DNA of 64,000 nucleotides from an uncultured Eubacteriales bacterium. Its GTDB lineage: Bacteria; Bacillota; Clostridia; Christensenellales; CAG-138. Under the pieces are notes generated by a model, which saw only the letters and a program-made list of their open reading frames with translations, was not told the DNA's origin and did not search any database. Where the stretch lies: positions 197,770 through 261,769 of the forward strand of contig UREK01000001.1 in NCBI GenBank assembly GCA_900546845.1. Reading direction: 5' to 3'. The position numbers and the translations under genes were made by a program. How positions within the stretch are numbered: the first letter of the stretch is position 1; each line of letters opens with the position of its first letter. Below, piece after piece: positions 16,905 to 24,792 of the stretch.

Positions 16905-17723
16905 ATGCGGACACGGATGAAGGGGAAAACGGTGTTGATTACCGGCGCGTCCAGCGGCATTGGCCGCGCGGCGGCGCTGGCCTTTGCGCGGGAGGGGGCT
17001 TCGCTTGCGCTCATTGCGCGCAACGCGGTGCGCTTGCAGGCGGTTGCGGAAGAGGCGCGCGCGTTTGGCGTGGAGGCGGAGGCGTACCTTGCGGATACAG
17101 CGGACCGGGCGCAGATTGAAGCGGCGGTTGCATCCGCGCTCTCCCGCTTTGGGAAACTTGACGCCGCAATCTGCAACGCGGGGATTTACCTGCGCTGCCC
17201 GGCGAAGGACCTGACCATGGCGCAGATCCGCGCCATAATGGAGACGAACTTTTTCGGCACGCTCAACACTGCATACGCTGTTTTGCCGCATATGCTCGCG
17301 CAGGGCGCGGGCAGCATCGTGGCCACCTGCTCGATGGATGGGAAGAAGGGCGTGCCGCCGGACGCCGCCTACGCCGCCACGAAGTTTGCGCTCAACGGTT
17401 TCCTGCAGGTGCTCCGGCAGGAGCTGCGGGGCAGCGGCATACACGTGGGTACGATCTTCCCAAGCCGGACGGATACGCCGCAGATTGCGCATGTGGATTG
17501 CCCGGGGATCACGCCCAAGGCGGCGCCTTCCCTCGTTGCGAAGGCTATGGTGAAATGCGTGTTGAAACGCAAAAAGGAGATGCTCGTTCCATTTGGCCCC
17601 TGCAAGCTGCTCGTGCTGGCGGACGCGGTTTCGCCGAGCCTTGGGGATTGGATGGTGCGCGCTTTTCGGCTCGACGGGGTTGCGGCGCGGGAACCTGTCG
17701 TGCTGGAGGAAAGTTTGAAATAG
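16905..17723 (+). CDS. Short-chain dehydrogenase/reductase
   Basis: 272 residues, classical SDR. The cofactor loop TGASSGIG is at ~13-20, a CNAG strand motif near 92, the catalytic serine near 144 (ATCSMDG) and YAATK near 157-161. An NAD(P)-dependent oxidoreductase of unknown substrate; the general shape fits 3-oxoacyl- or sugar/steroid-type reductases. The ATG is 6 bp after GGGGAGGAATT. Monocistronic, ended by the strong hairpin at 17762-17791. The C-terminal helix FGPCKLLVLADAVSPSLGDWMV is hydrophobic and may associate with membrane. Confidence 0.9.
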   Translation: MRTRMKGKTVLITGASSGIGRAAALAFAREGASLALIARNAVRLQAVAEEARAFGVEAEAYLADTADRAQIEAAVASALSRFGKLDAAICNAGIYLRCPAKDLTMAQIRAIMETNFFGTLNTAYAVLPHMLAQGAGSIVATCSMDGKKGVPPDAAYAATKFALNGFLQVLRQELRGSGIHVGTIFPSRTDTPQIAHVDCPGITPKAAPSLVAKAMVKCVLKRKKEMLVPFGPCKLLVLADAVSPSLGDWMVRAFRLDGVAAREPVVLEESLK

Positions 17724-17761
17724 AAGGGGTCTCCCCAATCCCGCCATTGCAATCCTCCAAC

Positions 17762-17791
17762 AGTAAAAAGCACCCGAAGGTGCTTTTTACT
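17762..17791. terminator. Bidirectional terminator between SDR and Nudix genes
   Basis: Perfect 13-bp stem AGTAAAAAGCACC/GGTGCTTTTTACT with loop CGAA; T-rich on both strands. It serves the SDR gene on the plus strand and, on the far side of repeat copy 4, the Nudix gene on the minus strand. Confidence 0.85.
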
Positions 17792-17980
17792 CAGCTTGTC
17801 AAAAAAGTCTCTCCGGGATTGTCAAGGGCCACAGCCCTTGACTTTCAATCGCGAGCAGCGGCCTGTGCGGTGCGAGCGAAAAGCCTTGCACCGCAAACAC
17901 GGAGCGCTGGCCGCGCCATCGGCGCAAACGCGATGTGCAATCCTCGATCAAGTGGCATCTGCCACTTGATCGACAGCCTG
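17792..17980 (+). repeat. Structured intergenic repeat, copy 4 (189 bp)
   Basis: It begins directly after the 17762-17791 hairpin with CAGCTTGTCAAAAAAGTCTC and ends CGACAGCCTG. It retains the TCAAGGGC/GCCCTTGA hairpin and the terminal 12-bp hairpin GATCAAGTGGCA/TGCCACTTGATC. The AGCCTTGC hairpin arm is shortened relative to copy 1. Same orientation as the other copies; downstream of the minus-strand Nudix gene. Confidence 0.87.
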
Positions 17981-18067
17981 AGCAGTGACCTGCTTTGATA
18001 CGAAATGCACACCTCCTCGCCTTCTCGTTAAAAGGTTTGGGAATAATTAAGATGTGCACACAGATAT

Positions 18068-18532
18068 TTATTCTATGGATTCCGGGTCTCCCGCTTCTTC
18101 ATTGCCGAGATACACTTCATATGGTTTTCTCTCACAAAAATTCATAATCTGCCGTCTTAGCTTTGAGGGATATAATTGCTGCAAATTTAGCGTAGAAATA
18201 TCTAGCCATTCGACGCCGACTTGATTTGTATCATTTTGGAGCACAGCGTGAGGGATCTCATTTATGAATTCACAGTGAAAAATCAGGTCGACTCGATGAA
18301 AACGCTCACCATGAACGCCTTCTACAACGAAAAGAAGTTCTTTACACTTTACATTGATACCTAATTCTTCCGATACTTCACGGCAAACTGCTTCCTGCAA
18401 TGTTTCTTCAGGCTCTTGCCCACCACCGGGCATAATGTACCATTCTTCGCCGGCATCTCTAATTTTGATCGCAGCCATTTTTCCATCTCTGATGATCAGT
18501 GCTTTGGCAGAGTTTCTGATTTTTCTTTCCAT
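18068..18532 (-). CDS. Nudix hydrolase
   Basis: 154 residues with a complete Nudix box: GGGQEPEETLQEAVCREVSE followed by ELGI (about 37-60), carrying the REVSEE metal ligands. Nudix enzymes cleave nucleoside diphosphates linked to another moiety; the substrate here is not predictable. Base composition is much more AT-rich than the surrounding genes and codon use differs (many AAA, ATT, TTT), suggesting recent acquisition. It lies between the tRNA array terminator and repeat copy 4. Confidence 0.92.
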   Translation of the reverse strand: MERKIRNSAKALIIRDGKMAAIKIRDAGEEWYIMPGGGQEPEETLQEAVCREVSEELGINVKCKELLFVVEGVHGERFHRVDLIFHCEFINEIPHAVLQNDTNQVGVEWLDISTLNLQQLYPSKLRRQIMNFCERKPYEVYLGNEEAGDPESIE

Positions 18533-18559
18533 GCGTTGCGTCCCCCACTATTTGTTCCC

Positions 18560-18617
18560 CAAAAACGAAAAACTGGACACCAATCATAATACCCATTGTA
18601 TCATAATTGCTGTCCAG
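18560..18617 (-). terminator. Terminator of the tRNA array
   Basis: Long hairpin (18573-18617) with outer stem CTGGACA/TGTCCAG and about 20 near-continuous pairs, followed on the minus strand by TTTTTCGTTTTT. It starts 4 bp after tRNA-Gly. Confidence 0.8.
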
Positions 18618-18620
18618 TTA

Positions 18621-18694
18621 TGGAGCGGGTAAAGGGACTCGAACCCTCTATCTCAGCTTGGAAGGCTAATGTGTTACCATTACACTATACCCGC
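18621..18694 (-). tRNA. tRNA-Gly (anticodon TCC)
   Basis: Reads GCGGGTATAGTGTAATGG at the 5' end; anticodon loop CTTCCAA; GGTTCGAGTCC T-arm; acceptor ACCCGC; encoded CCA. Last gene of a six-tRNA array. Confidence 0.97.
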
Positions 18695-18714
18695 GCGCCA
18701 AGGAGGTTGGAAAC

Positions 18715-18799
18715 TGGTGCGGGCGAAGAGACTCGAACTCATACGCCTTGCGGCACCGGAACCTAAATCCGGCGCGTCTGCCAATTCCGCCACGCCCGC
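18715..18799 (-). tRNA. tRNA-Leu (anticodon TAG)
   Basis: 85 nt with the long variable arm of a class II tRNA (GTGCCGCAAGGCGT). Acceptor GCGGGCG/CGCCCGC, anticodon loop with TAG, encoded CCA. Confidence 0.96.
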
Positions 18800-18819
18800 A
18801 TTCGCGCCGAATAAAAAAT

Positions 18820-18895
18820 TGGTGACCCGTCGGAGATTCGAACTCCGGACACCTTGATTAAAAGTCAAGTGCTCTACCGGCTGAGCTAACGGGTC
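18820..18895 (-). tRNA. tRNA-Lys (anticodon TTT)
   Basis: 76 nt. Acceptor GACCCGT/ACGGGTC, D-arm TAGCTCAGCCGG, anticodon loop CTTTTAA, T-arm GGAGTTCGAATCTCC, encoded CCA. Confidence 0.97.
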
Positions 18896-18900
18896 AAATC

Positions 18901-18975
18901 TGGCTGGGGTGGCAGGATTTGAACCTACGAATGCGGGAGTCAAAGTCCCGTGCCTTACCGCTTGGCGACACCCCA
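18901..18975 (-). tRNA. tRNA-Gln (anticodon TTG)
   Basis: 75 nt. Acceptor TGGGGTG/CACCCCA, anticodon loop with TTG, T-arm TAGGTTCAAATCCTG, encoded CCA. Confidence 0.96.
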
Positions 18976-19003
18976 ACGACTCCGGCGCACCGCTGAACAA
19001 AAA

Positions 19004-19081
19004 TGGGGTGAGTGGTGGGAGTCGAACCCACGACCTCCAGAGCCACAATCTGGCGTTCTAACCAACTGAACTACACCCACC
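19004..19081 (-). tRNA. tRNA-His (anticodon GTG)
   Basis: Acceptor GTGGGTG/CACTCAC with one G-U pair, anticodon loop ATTGTGGC, encoded CCA. The base before the acceptor is G and the discriminator is C, so the G-1 identity element appears to be encoded. Confidence 0.96.
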
Positions 19082-19086
19082 ATAAC

Positions 19087-19163
19087 TGGCGCGCCCGCAG
19101 GGATTCGAACCCGGGACCTACGGCTTAGAAGGCCGTTGCTCTATCCTGCTGAGCTACAGGCGC
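19087..19163 (-). tRNA. tRNA-Arg (anticodon TCT)
   Basis: 77 nt, first of the array on the minus strand. Acceptor GCGCCTG with partner CGGGCGC (one G-U pair), anticodon loop CTTCTAA, T-arm CGGGTTCGAATCCCT, encoded CCA. Confidence 0.96.
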
Positions 19164-19231
19164 ACATCCCTTTTCCAAAGCGCTTGCCGTATTCGGCGGG
19201 TCGGCAGCGGTGCTTCTGCCGACAATAATGT

Positions 19232-19260
19232 ATTTTAACAGAAAGGCGGGGGCCTGTCAA
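19232..19260 (-). promoter_or_regulatory. Promoter of the tRNA array
   Basis: Consensus TTGACA (19255-19260), 17-bp spacer, TAAAAT (19232-19237) on the minus strand, about 70 bp ahead of tRNA-Arg. The leader contains an 8-bp hairpin GTCGGCAG/CTGCCGAC (19199-19222). The promoter lies inside the hairpin loop and arm of the putative trkH terminator. Confidence 0.85.
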
Positions 19261-19302
19261 TGCGAAGATCGCAAATAATCCTCAGAAATTGGCCCCCGTT
19301 TT
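19246..19302. terminator. Putative trkH terminator, overlapping the tRNA promoter
   Basis: Inverted repeat CGGGGGCC/GGCCCCCG with a 36-base loop that itself contains TGCGA/TCGCA. The T-run is stronger on the plus strand (TTTTTT) than on the minus strand (TTTCTGTT), so efficiency for trkH is uncertain. Confidence 0.5.
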
Positions 19303-19310
19303 TTGGAGCT

Positions 19311-20810
19311 TCAAGTCCTGCTTTTCCAGGTCGTCGGCGAGAAGAGGAGGATGAGCGGGAAGATCTCCAGCCTGCCGATCAGCATGTCCGCGGTGAGTAC
19401 GAGCTTGCTCAGCAGGGAAAAGTGGCTGAAGTTCCCCATCGGGCCGACGATGCTGAGGCCGGGCCCCACGTTCCCGATGCAGGTCAGCACCGAGGTGACG
19501 GTAGTTTCCATATCGTAATTTTCAATCGAAATGCAGAGGATGGAAAGCAGGCACACGGCGATGAACGCAGTCATGTAAGCGAATACGCCGCGGATCACAT
19601 GGTCGTCCAGCTGCTTGCCGTCCATGCAGACGACCCTCACGGTACGGGGCCGGAGCATGCGCCGCATCTCGCCGGTGAGCGCCTTGGCGAGGATGATGAC
19701 GCGCGCGACCTTGATGCCGCCGCCCGTCGACCCCGCGCATGCGCCGATGATGATGAGCGCGATAAGGATCATGCGGGAGAATTCCGGCCAAAGGTTGAAA
19801 TCCACCGTGGAGAAGCCCGTGGTCGTCATGATGGAAGCGACCTGGAAGAAGCTGTGGTGGAAGGCATCGCCGAGGGATTGGCTCTGCGGCAGGATGTTGA
19901 ACGCGATGAGCACCGTCGCGCCAAAAAGGATGCCGAGATAGGCGCGCAACTCCTCGCTGCGCAGCGCCTGCGAGGCGCGCTTGCAGAGGATCAGGTAAAA
20001 CACGTTGAAGTTCACGCCGAAAAGCACCATGAACACCGCGATCGTGGTTTGCAGATAATGGCTGCCGTAGGCTGCGATGCTCGCGTTTTTGATGGAAAAG
20101 CCGCCTGTGCCCGCCGTGCCGAACGCATGCACGATGCTGTCGAACAGCGGCATGCCGCCCGCAAGCAGGAAGCCGATCATGATGACGGTGAGCGCGACGT
20201 AGATCGCGTAAAGCAGGCGCGCCGTGTGGCGCATGGTCGGCGTGAGCTTGCCGACGGAAGGCCCCGGGCTTTCCGCGCGCAGCAGGTGGAACGTCTCCCC
20301 GTTGCCCTTGGACATCGGGATGATCGCAAGCAGGAACACGAGCACGCCCATGCCGCCGATCCAGTGTGTGAAGGAACGCCAGTACAGCAGGCTCATGGGC
20401 AGCCCTTCGATCTCGGAGAGGATCGTTGCGCCGGTCGTAGTGAAGCCAGACACGGTCTCAAACCAGCAGTCGATGAAATGCGGGATCGCGCCGCTGAGGT
20501 AAAACGGCAGCGCGCCGAAAAGCGAGAGTGCGATCCAGCCAAGCGCGGTGATCACAAACCCTTCGCGGGCGTGGATGCCTTCGCCGGAGCGGGAGTTCTC
20601 CGCCTCGCGCCGGCGCTTCCAGAACGGGCCGCGGCGGCCAAGCGAAAGCAGCGCCATGCTGAGCACCGCAAGGATGAGGATGGTAATCCCGAGCGCCCTG
20701 AGCGATGCATGCTCGTGGCGGAACAGGGCAATGAGCAGCGCGGGCACGAGCAGCACACCCTCGATCCGCAGCAGATGGCCGATGTAAAATCCGATGGCTC
20801 TGATGTTCAT
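19311..20810 (-). CDS. trkH: TrkH-family potassium transporter, membrane subunit
   Basis: 499 residues, about ten transmembrane helices arranged as four channel-like repeats. Selectivity-filter-type segments are visible as SGFTTTGAT (~120), FGTAGTGGFS (~235), TTTGFSTVD (~325) and CIGNVGPGLS (~445); the glycines that line the K+ path are present. It takes up K+ across the cytoplasmic membrane and is gated by the TrkA-type ring protein. It overlaps trkA by 4 bp (ATGA), so the two subunits are translationally coupled. Length is normal for TrkH/KtrB. Confidence 0.96.
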   Translation of the reverse strand: MNIRAIGFYIGHLLRIEGVLLVPALLIALFRHEHASLRALGITILILAVLSMALLSLGRRGPFWKRRREAENSRSGEGIHAREGFVITALGWIALSLFGALPFYLSGAIPHFIDCWFETVSGFTTTGATILSEIEGLPMSLLYWRSFTHWIGGMGVLVFLLAIIPMSKGNGETFHLLRAESPGPSVGKLTPTMRHTARLLYAIYVALTVIMIGFLLAGGMPLFDSIVHAFGTAGTGGFSIKNASIAAYGSHYLQTTIAVFMVLFGVNFNVFYLILCKRASQALRSEELRAYLGILFGATVLIAFNILPQSQSLGDAFHHSFFQVASIMTTTGFSTVDFNLWPEFSRMILIALIIIGACAGSTGGGIKVARVIILAKALTGEMRRMLRPRTVRVVCMDGKQLDDHVIRGVFAYMTAFIAVCLLSILCISIENYDMETTVTSVLTCIGNVGPGLSIVGPMGNFSHFSLLSKLVLTADMLIGRLEIFPLILLFSPTTWKSRT

Positions 20811-22177
20811 GTGTCGTCCCTGATGAAAATATCGCGCAGTTCTGCGACTGCGTGGTCTGCTGTGGTTATGACGATGACGGAGTCCCCCTTACGGATCTCG
20901 TCGCCGCCGGAGGGGATGATGACCTTCCGCGCGCGGATGATGCTTGCGATGAGAATGTTGGGCTTGAGCCTGAGCTTATGCAGCGGGACGCCCATCCAGG
21001 GCGCGTCGCTTTTCACGGAGAATTCCAGCGCCTCGGCCTTGCCGTCCACGATGCGGTAAAGCGTCACGACGGAGCCGCCGGTGGTGTCGTCCATCGCGCG
21101 CACATAGCGGATGATCTCGTTGGTGGTCAAAAGTTTGGGGCTAACGATGCTGTCGATCCCCTTGTTTTCGTAAACGTTGTTGTATTCCGTGCGGTTGATC
21201 TTCGTGACGGATTTCGGCACGCCGATGAAGTCCGCGAACATGGAAACGATGAGGTTCTCCTCATCCATGCCCGTGAGCGTGACGACCGCGTCCATCTTAC
21301 GGATACCCTCCTCGATGAGCAGCTCCTGCTCCGTGCCGTTGCCGTGGACGATGGTTGCCTCCGGCAGATTCTCAGAAAGCTCGAGGCAGCGCTTTTCATC
21401 CTTTTCGATGATGGTGAGCTTCACCTTGCTGCGGATGAGGCGCTGCGCCAGATATTTCGCCGTGCGGCTGCCACCGACAATCATTACGTGCTGGGCCTTG
21501 GGCGTGTAAATGCCAAGGTTTTTGATGAGGCGGACGAGGTCGCCCGCATCGGTCGCAATGGTGAGCTTGTCGCCTACCTGCAGGGAAAAGCTGCCTTTCG
21601 GGATCGTGACCGTGCCGCCCCGGTCCACGGCGCAGACGAGCGCATTCACGTTGGCGAGCGCACGGAACTGGTCAAGACGCGTGCCCGCAAGCACGTTGCT
21701 CTCCTTGATCTTGAGCTCCACCAGCTCCACGCTGCCCTTTGCGAAAGAATCCCGCTTGAGGAAGGAAGGATATTGCAGCAGGCGGTAGATCTCAAGCGCG
21801 GCAGCCTTTTCCGGGTTCACGACCATGGAGAGGCCAAGCTCTTCCTTTAAAAAACGTGTCTGCTGATCGTATTCCGGGTTGCGCACGCGCGCGATGGTGT
21901 GGCGGCAGCCAAGCTTGCGCGCCACCATGCAGCAGAGGAGGTTGGTTTCATCGCCCGAGGTGGCGGCGATGAGCAGGTCGCTCGTCCCAACGCCAGCCTC
22001 GCGCTGTACCTCTACGCTTGCGCCGTTGCCGTCCACGACGGCGACGTCAAGCGATTCCTGGGATTGCAGCAGCACGCTGCGCTTGTTGTCGATGACGACG
22101 ATGTCATGCCCTTCTTCCGAGAGGCGCTTGGTGAGCGTATAGCCAACCTTCCCATCGCCTACGATTACGATTTTCAT
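20807..22177 (-). CDS. trkA: TrkA potassium-uptake regulatory subunit
   Basis: 456 residues, with two RCK units, each an N-terminal Rossmann fold plus a C-terminal lobe. The first nucleotide-binding loop is GDGKVGYTL (7-15), with acidic D in VVIDNKR; the second unit begins near 230 with MIVGGSRTAKYLAQRL. This peripheral protein binds NAD(H) or ATP/ADP and gates TrkH. A duplicated RCK arrangement is typical of TrkA rather than the single-unit KtrA. Coupled to trkH downstream. Confidence 0.96.
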   Translation of the reverse strand: MKIVIVGDGKVGYTLTKRLSEEGHDIVVIDNKRSVLLQSQESLDVAVVDGNGASVEVQREAGVGTSDLLIAATSGDETNLLCCMVARKLGCRHTIARVRNPEYDQQTRFLKEELGLSMVVNPEKAAALEIYRLLQYPSFLKRDSFAKGSVELVELKIKESNVLAGTRLDQFRALANVNALVCAVDRGGTVTIPKGSFSLQVGDKLTIATDAGDLVRLIKNLGIYTPKAQHVMIVGGSRTAKYLAQRLIRSKVKLTIIEKDEKRCLELSENLPEATIVHGNGTEQELLIEEGIRKMDAVVTLTGMDEENLIVSMFADFIGVPKSVTKINRTEYNNVYENKGIDSIVSPKLLTTNEIIRYVRAMDDTTGGSVVTLYRIVDGKAEALEFSVKSDAPWMGVPLHKLRLKPNILIASIIRARKVIIPSGGDEIRKGDSVIVITTADHAVAELRDIFIRDDT

Positions 22178-22213
22178 ACGAATCTCCTGTTGTGTTTGCC
22201 TGTGTAGGCCAGA

Positions 22214-22459
22214 TCAAAGTTCGCGGAGCACAAGTTCCGTGATGCCCGGGTTCGCGCCGGGAAGGATGCGCTTCACGCGTGCGTCCCCGCCGTATTCCGC
22301 ATGGAGCATGTCCCGAAGCCCGGTGCCGCGGTTGAACCCGTGGATTACGCGCAGGCGGTAGACGGAAGGGCCGCAGCGGCGCAGCGCCGCCTCCACGGCA
22401 ACCTTGGCCTGCGCCCTCGTCCTCCCGTGTACGTCGACCGTAACAAACCCTGCCTGCAT
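22214..22459 (-). CDS. Small Smr-domain protein
   Basis: 81 residues consisting of little more than an Smr (MutS2 C-terminal) domain: VDVHGRTRAQAKVAVEAAL (~8-26) and VIHGFNRGTGLRDML (~38-52), the DxHGxx and HGxGxG motifs of the family. Smr domains nick or bind nucleic acid; in MutS2 they act on stalled or collided ribosomes and branched DNA. A free-standing minimal copy has no assigned role. GAGGGAGTGGG lies upstream. The 36-bp gap to trkA suggests one transcript with the potassium genes. Confidence 0.85.
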   Translation of the reverse strand: MQAGFVTVDVHGRTRAQAKVAVEAALRRCGPSVYRLRVIHGFNRGTGLRDMLHAEYGGDARVKRILPGANPGITELVLREL

Positions 22460-22532
22460 CGCATCCCACTCCCTCGCGCTGTATGCAGCATACCGCAGCG
22501 CTGCACTGAATTGTAAAGAAAAACGCGGCGCG

Positions 22533-23915
22533 TCAGACGCTGGCCGGTTTTAAAACGCCTTCCTCCCGCGCGCGCTGGAGCATGCTGCGCTTTGTGAAAA
22601 GGTAACACACCGCATGTACCGCGCCCGTCACGCCCCAAGAGATGGGGTAGGAAAGGAACAGCGTAAAGAACGTGCGGTCCAGTGGGAACACCGTATATAT
22701 CCAGAGTATGCGGAGGCCGCAGGCGCCCAGGATCGTCACGATCATCGGCAGGAGGGATTTCCCCATCGCGCGCAGCGTGCAGGCGAACGTATCCATAAGC
22801 CCGCAGAGAAAATAGGCGGTGCCGATGATGGAAAGGCGTACTGTGCCCGCCGCAATCACGGCTGGATCTGGCGAATAGAAGCCGAGGAGCACATCGTGCA
22901 GCAGATAGACCCCGTTGCCGAGCAGGAGGCCGAAGAACGTCGCAAGCAGCAGGCAGGTGCGGCAGATTTTGCCGACGCGCTCATATTGCCGTGCACCGAT
23001 GTTCTGGCTTGCAAAGGAGAGCGAGGCCTGCGCGACGGAGTTCATGGAGACGTAAACGAACCCTTCAATGTTTGCCGCGGCAGCGCTGCCAGCCATTGCG
23101 ATGGAGCCAAAGCTGTTCACGGAGGATTGGATTACCACGTTGGAGACCGAGAAGATGGAGCTTTGCAGGCCCGCCGGCAGGCCGATGCGGATGATCGGCA
23201 GCGCCTTATCTTTGTGCAGGGCAAGCTCGTTCCAATGCAGCCGGTAGCAGCTCTCCGAACGCGTGAGGCAGACGGCGATGAGCGTTGCGGAAACATACTG
23301 AGAAAGGATCGTCGCAAGCGCAACGCCAGCAACGCCCATGGAGAAACGGATGACGAAAAGCAGGTTCAGCAGCACGTTGAGCATACCCGATACGCTCAGG
23401 TAATACAGCGGCCGCTTTGTGTCGCCCACGGCGCGCAGGATCGCGCTGCCGAAATTATAGAACATGGACGCAGGCATGCCCAGAAAGTAGATGCGCACAT
23501 ACAGCGCGGCCTGGTCGATGACGTCCGCAGGGGAGCCCATGAGCTCGAGCAGCGGCTTTGCGAGCAGGAAGCCAAACACGCTGGACACGACGCCGCCAAT
23601 GAGGCTCATGAGGATCGCGGTATGCACAGCCGTGCTTACGTCGCCATATTCCTGCGCTCCGTAGTGGCGCGCCACGGTGACGCTCACGCCAACGGAGAGG
23701 CCCATGAAAAGATTGACGATGAGGTTGATGAGCGCGCCCGTGGAACCGACTGCCGCAAGCGCCGTGTTCCCGGCGTAGCGGCCCACGACCACGACGTCCG
23801 CCGCGTTAAACAGCAGCTGCAGCACGCTCGAAAGGAGCAGGGGGAGGGTAAAGGCCAGGACCTTGCTCAGCAGCGGCCCCGAACACATATCCATTTCATA
23901 TCGTTTCACTGACAT
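22533..23915 (-). CDS. MATE-family efflux transporter
   Basis: 460 residues from MSVKRYEMDMCSGPL, about twelve transmembrane helices in two six-helix halves. The family start GPLLSKVLAFTLPLLLSSVLQ, NAADVVVVGRYAG and the second-half IGLPAGLQSSIF are characteristic of the bacterial NorM/DinF group. It exports cationic drugs or metabolites using Na+ or H+; the substrate is not predictable. The long upstream frame is rejected because GGAGAACGAATGCG sits at this ATG. A promoter with a palindrome over its -35 region lies at 23993-24037. The next gene upstream encodes a WYL regulator on the same strand. Confidence 0.93.
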   Translation of the reverse strand: MSVKRYEMDMCSGPLLSKVLAFTLPLLLSSVLQLLFNAADVVVVGRYAGNTALAAVGSTGALINLIVNLFMGLSVGVSVTVARHYGAQEYGDVSTAVHTAILMSLIGGVVSSVFGFLLAKPLLELMGSPADVIDQAALYVRIYFLGMPASMFYNFGSAILRAVGDTKRPLYYLSVSGMLNVLLNLLFVIRFSMGVAGVALATILSQYVSATLIAVCLTRSESCYRLHWNELALHKDKALPIIRIGLPAGLQSSIFSVSNVVIQSSVNSFGSIAMAGSAAAANIEGFVYVSMNSVAQASLSFASQNIGARQYERVGKICRTCLLLATFFGLLLGNGVYLLHDVLLGFYSPDPAVIAAGTVRLSIIGTAYFLCGLMDTFACTLRAMGKSLLPMIVTILGACGLRILWIYTVFPLDRTFFTLFLSYPISWGVTGAVHAVCYLFTKRSMLQRAREEGVLKPASV

Positions 23916-23992
23916 CGCATTCGTTCTCCAAACATAAACAAGCGGCTGCTCAGAAAAACGCGGGCCGCTTTTCCGAATAGCCATCCATACTA

Positions 23993-24037
23993 ATAATATA
24001 GCACTATAAGGATATGACAAGCGCCTAGCACTTGTCA
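23993..24037 (-). promoter_or_regulatory. MATE promoter with overlapping palindromic operator
   Basis: Minus strand: TTGTCA (24015-24020), 16-bp spacer, TATTAT (23993-23998). The inverted repeat TGACAAG-N9-CTTGTCA (24015-24037) covers the -35 box, the position of a repressor site. A third related half-site CAAGCGCC follows at about 24038. Confidence 0.6.
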
Positions 24038-24076
24038 AGCGCCTGGCAGATCCGGTTTGAAGAAGAGGATCCGGCG

Positions 24077-24775
24077 TCAGCGCAAAAGGCGCCGCATGGC
24101 GTCCTCCGGGTCAAAACGCGTTCGGTATGGGCTGACTTCGGAAAAATGACGGCGCGCCTGCGGCTGTTCCCGCAGGCCGGAAAGCGGCGCGAGCGGGAAG
24201 CGCGCAAGGCCGCTCTCCCCTTCGACGTTGCAGATGAGCCAGAACGCCCCCTGCGCAAGCACGACAGCGTATGGATTCACCCGGAGCCGGGCGGCACCGC
24301 CCGGCTCCGGCAGCGGGGCCAAAAACGTGAGCTGTGCGCCCGCGGCGGTGGCGCGGCCTGCCGACTGCATGGCGACAAACTGAGCGTCGTCCGCTGCGGA
24401 AGGCGCGGCAATGGCCGCCCCGCTGGCGCATGCAGCGGAGGCTGCATGCGCGCCGTAAAAGCTGCTGAGCGTGCGCAGCAGCGCTTCCTTGCGCGCGTCC
24501 GTGAGGAACCCTGCCGCCTGGACAGCCGCCACGAGCGCGTAAAGCGCGTCCGCTTCCTCCACGTGGGCGTAATAGTATCCTGTGGAAGTTTTTTCGATGG
24601 GCGCACCGTGCGCGCGCAGCGCATCGACGGCCCGGTATACGCTCCTGCGCTCGGTTTTAATGCCGCGTTCCGCGAGGCGTAAAAGCAATTTTGGCGCGCT
24701 GAGCCGGTGCTCCGTGTCGGTCTCCGCGCGCAGAATGCCGAGCAGGAAGAGCGCGGCTTGGCTATGGCGTGGCAT
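24077..24775 (-). CDS. WYL-domain transcriptional regulator
   Basis: 232 residues from MPRHSQAAL, with AAGGGGGGC ahead of the ATG; a longer open frame upstream is rejected because it runs through the neighbouring membrane gene. Residues 1-75 are a winged helix-turn-helix (LRLAERGIKTERRSVYRAVDAL). Residues ~95-225 are a short WYL-like ligand domain; LRVNPYAVVLAQGAFWLICN matches the RxVxPxxLxxxxGxWYLxA region of the family. It is about 80 residues shorter than typical DeoR/WYL proteins and lacks the C-terminal WCX extension. Probably controls the MATE gene immediately downstream. Confidence 0.82.
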   Translation of the reverse strand: MPRHSQAALFLLGILRAETDTEHRLSAPKLLLRLAERGIKTERRSVYRAVDALRAHGAPIEKTSTGYYYAHVEEADALYALVAAVQAAGFLTDARKEALLRTLSSFYGAHAASAACASGAAIAAPSAADDAQFVAMQSAGRATAAGAQLTFLAPLPEPGGAARLRVNPYAVVLAQGAFWLICNVEGESGLARFPLAPLSGLREQPQARRHFSEVSPYRTRFDPEDAMRRLLR

Positions 24776-24792
24776 GCAAACGCCCCCCTTCT

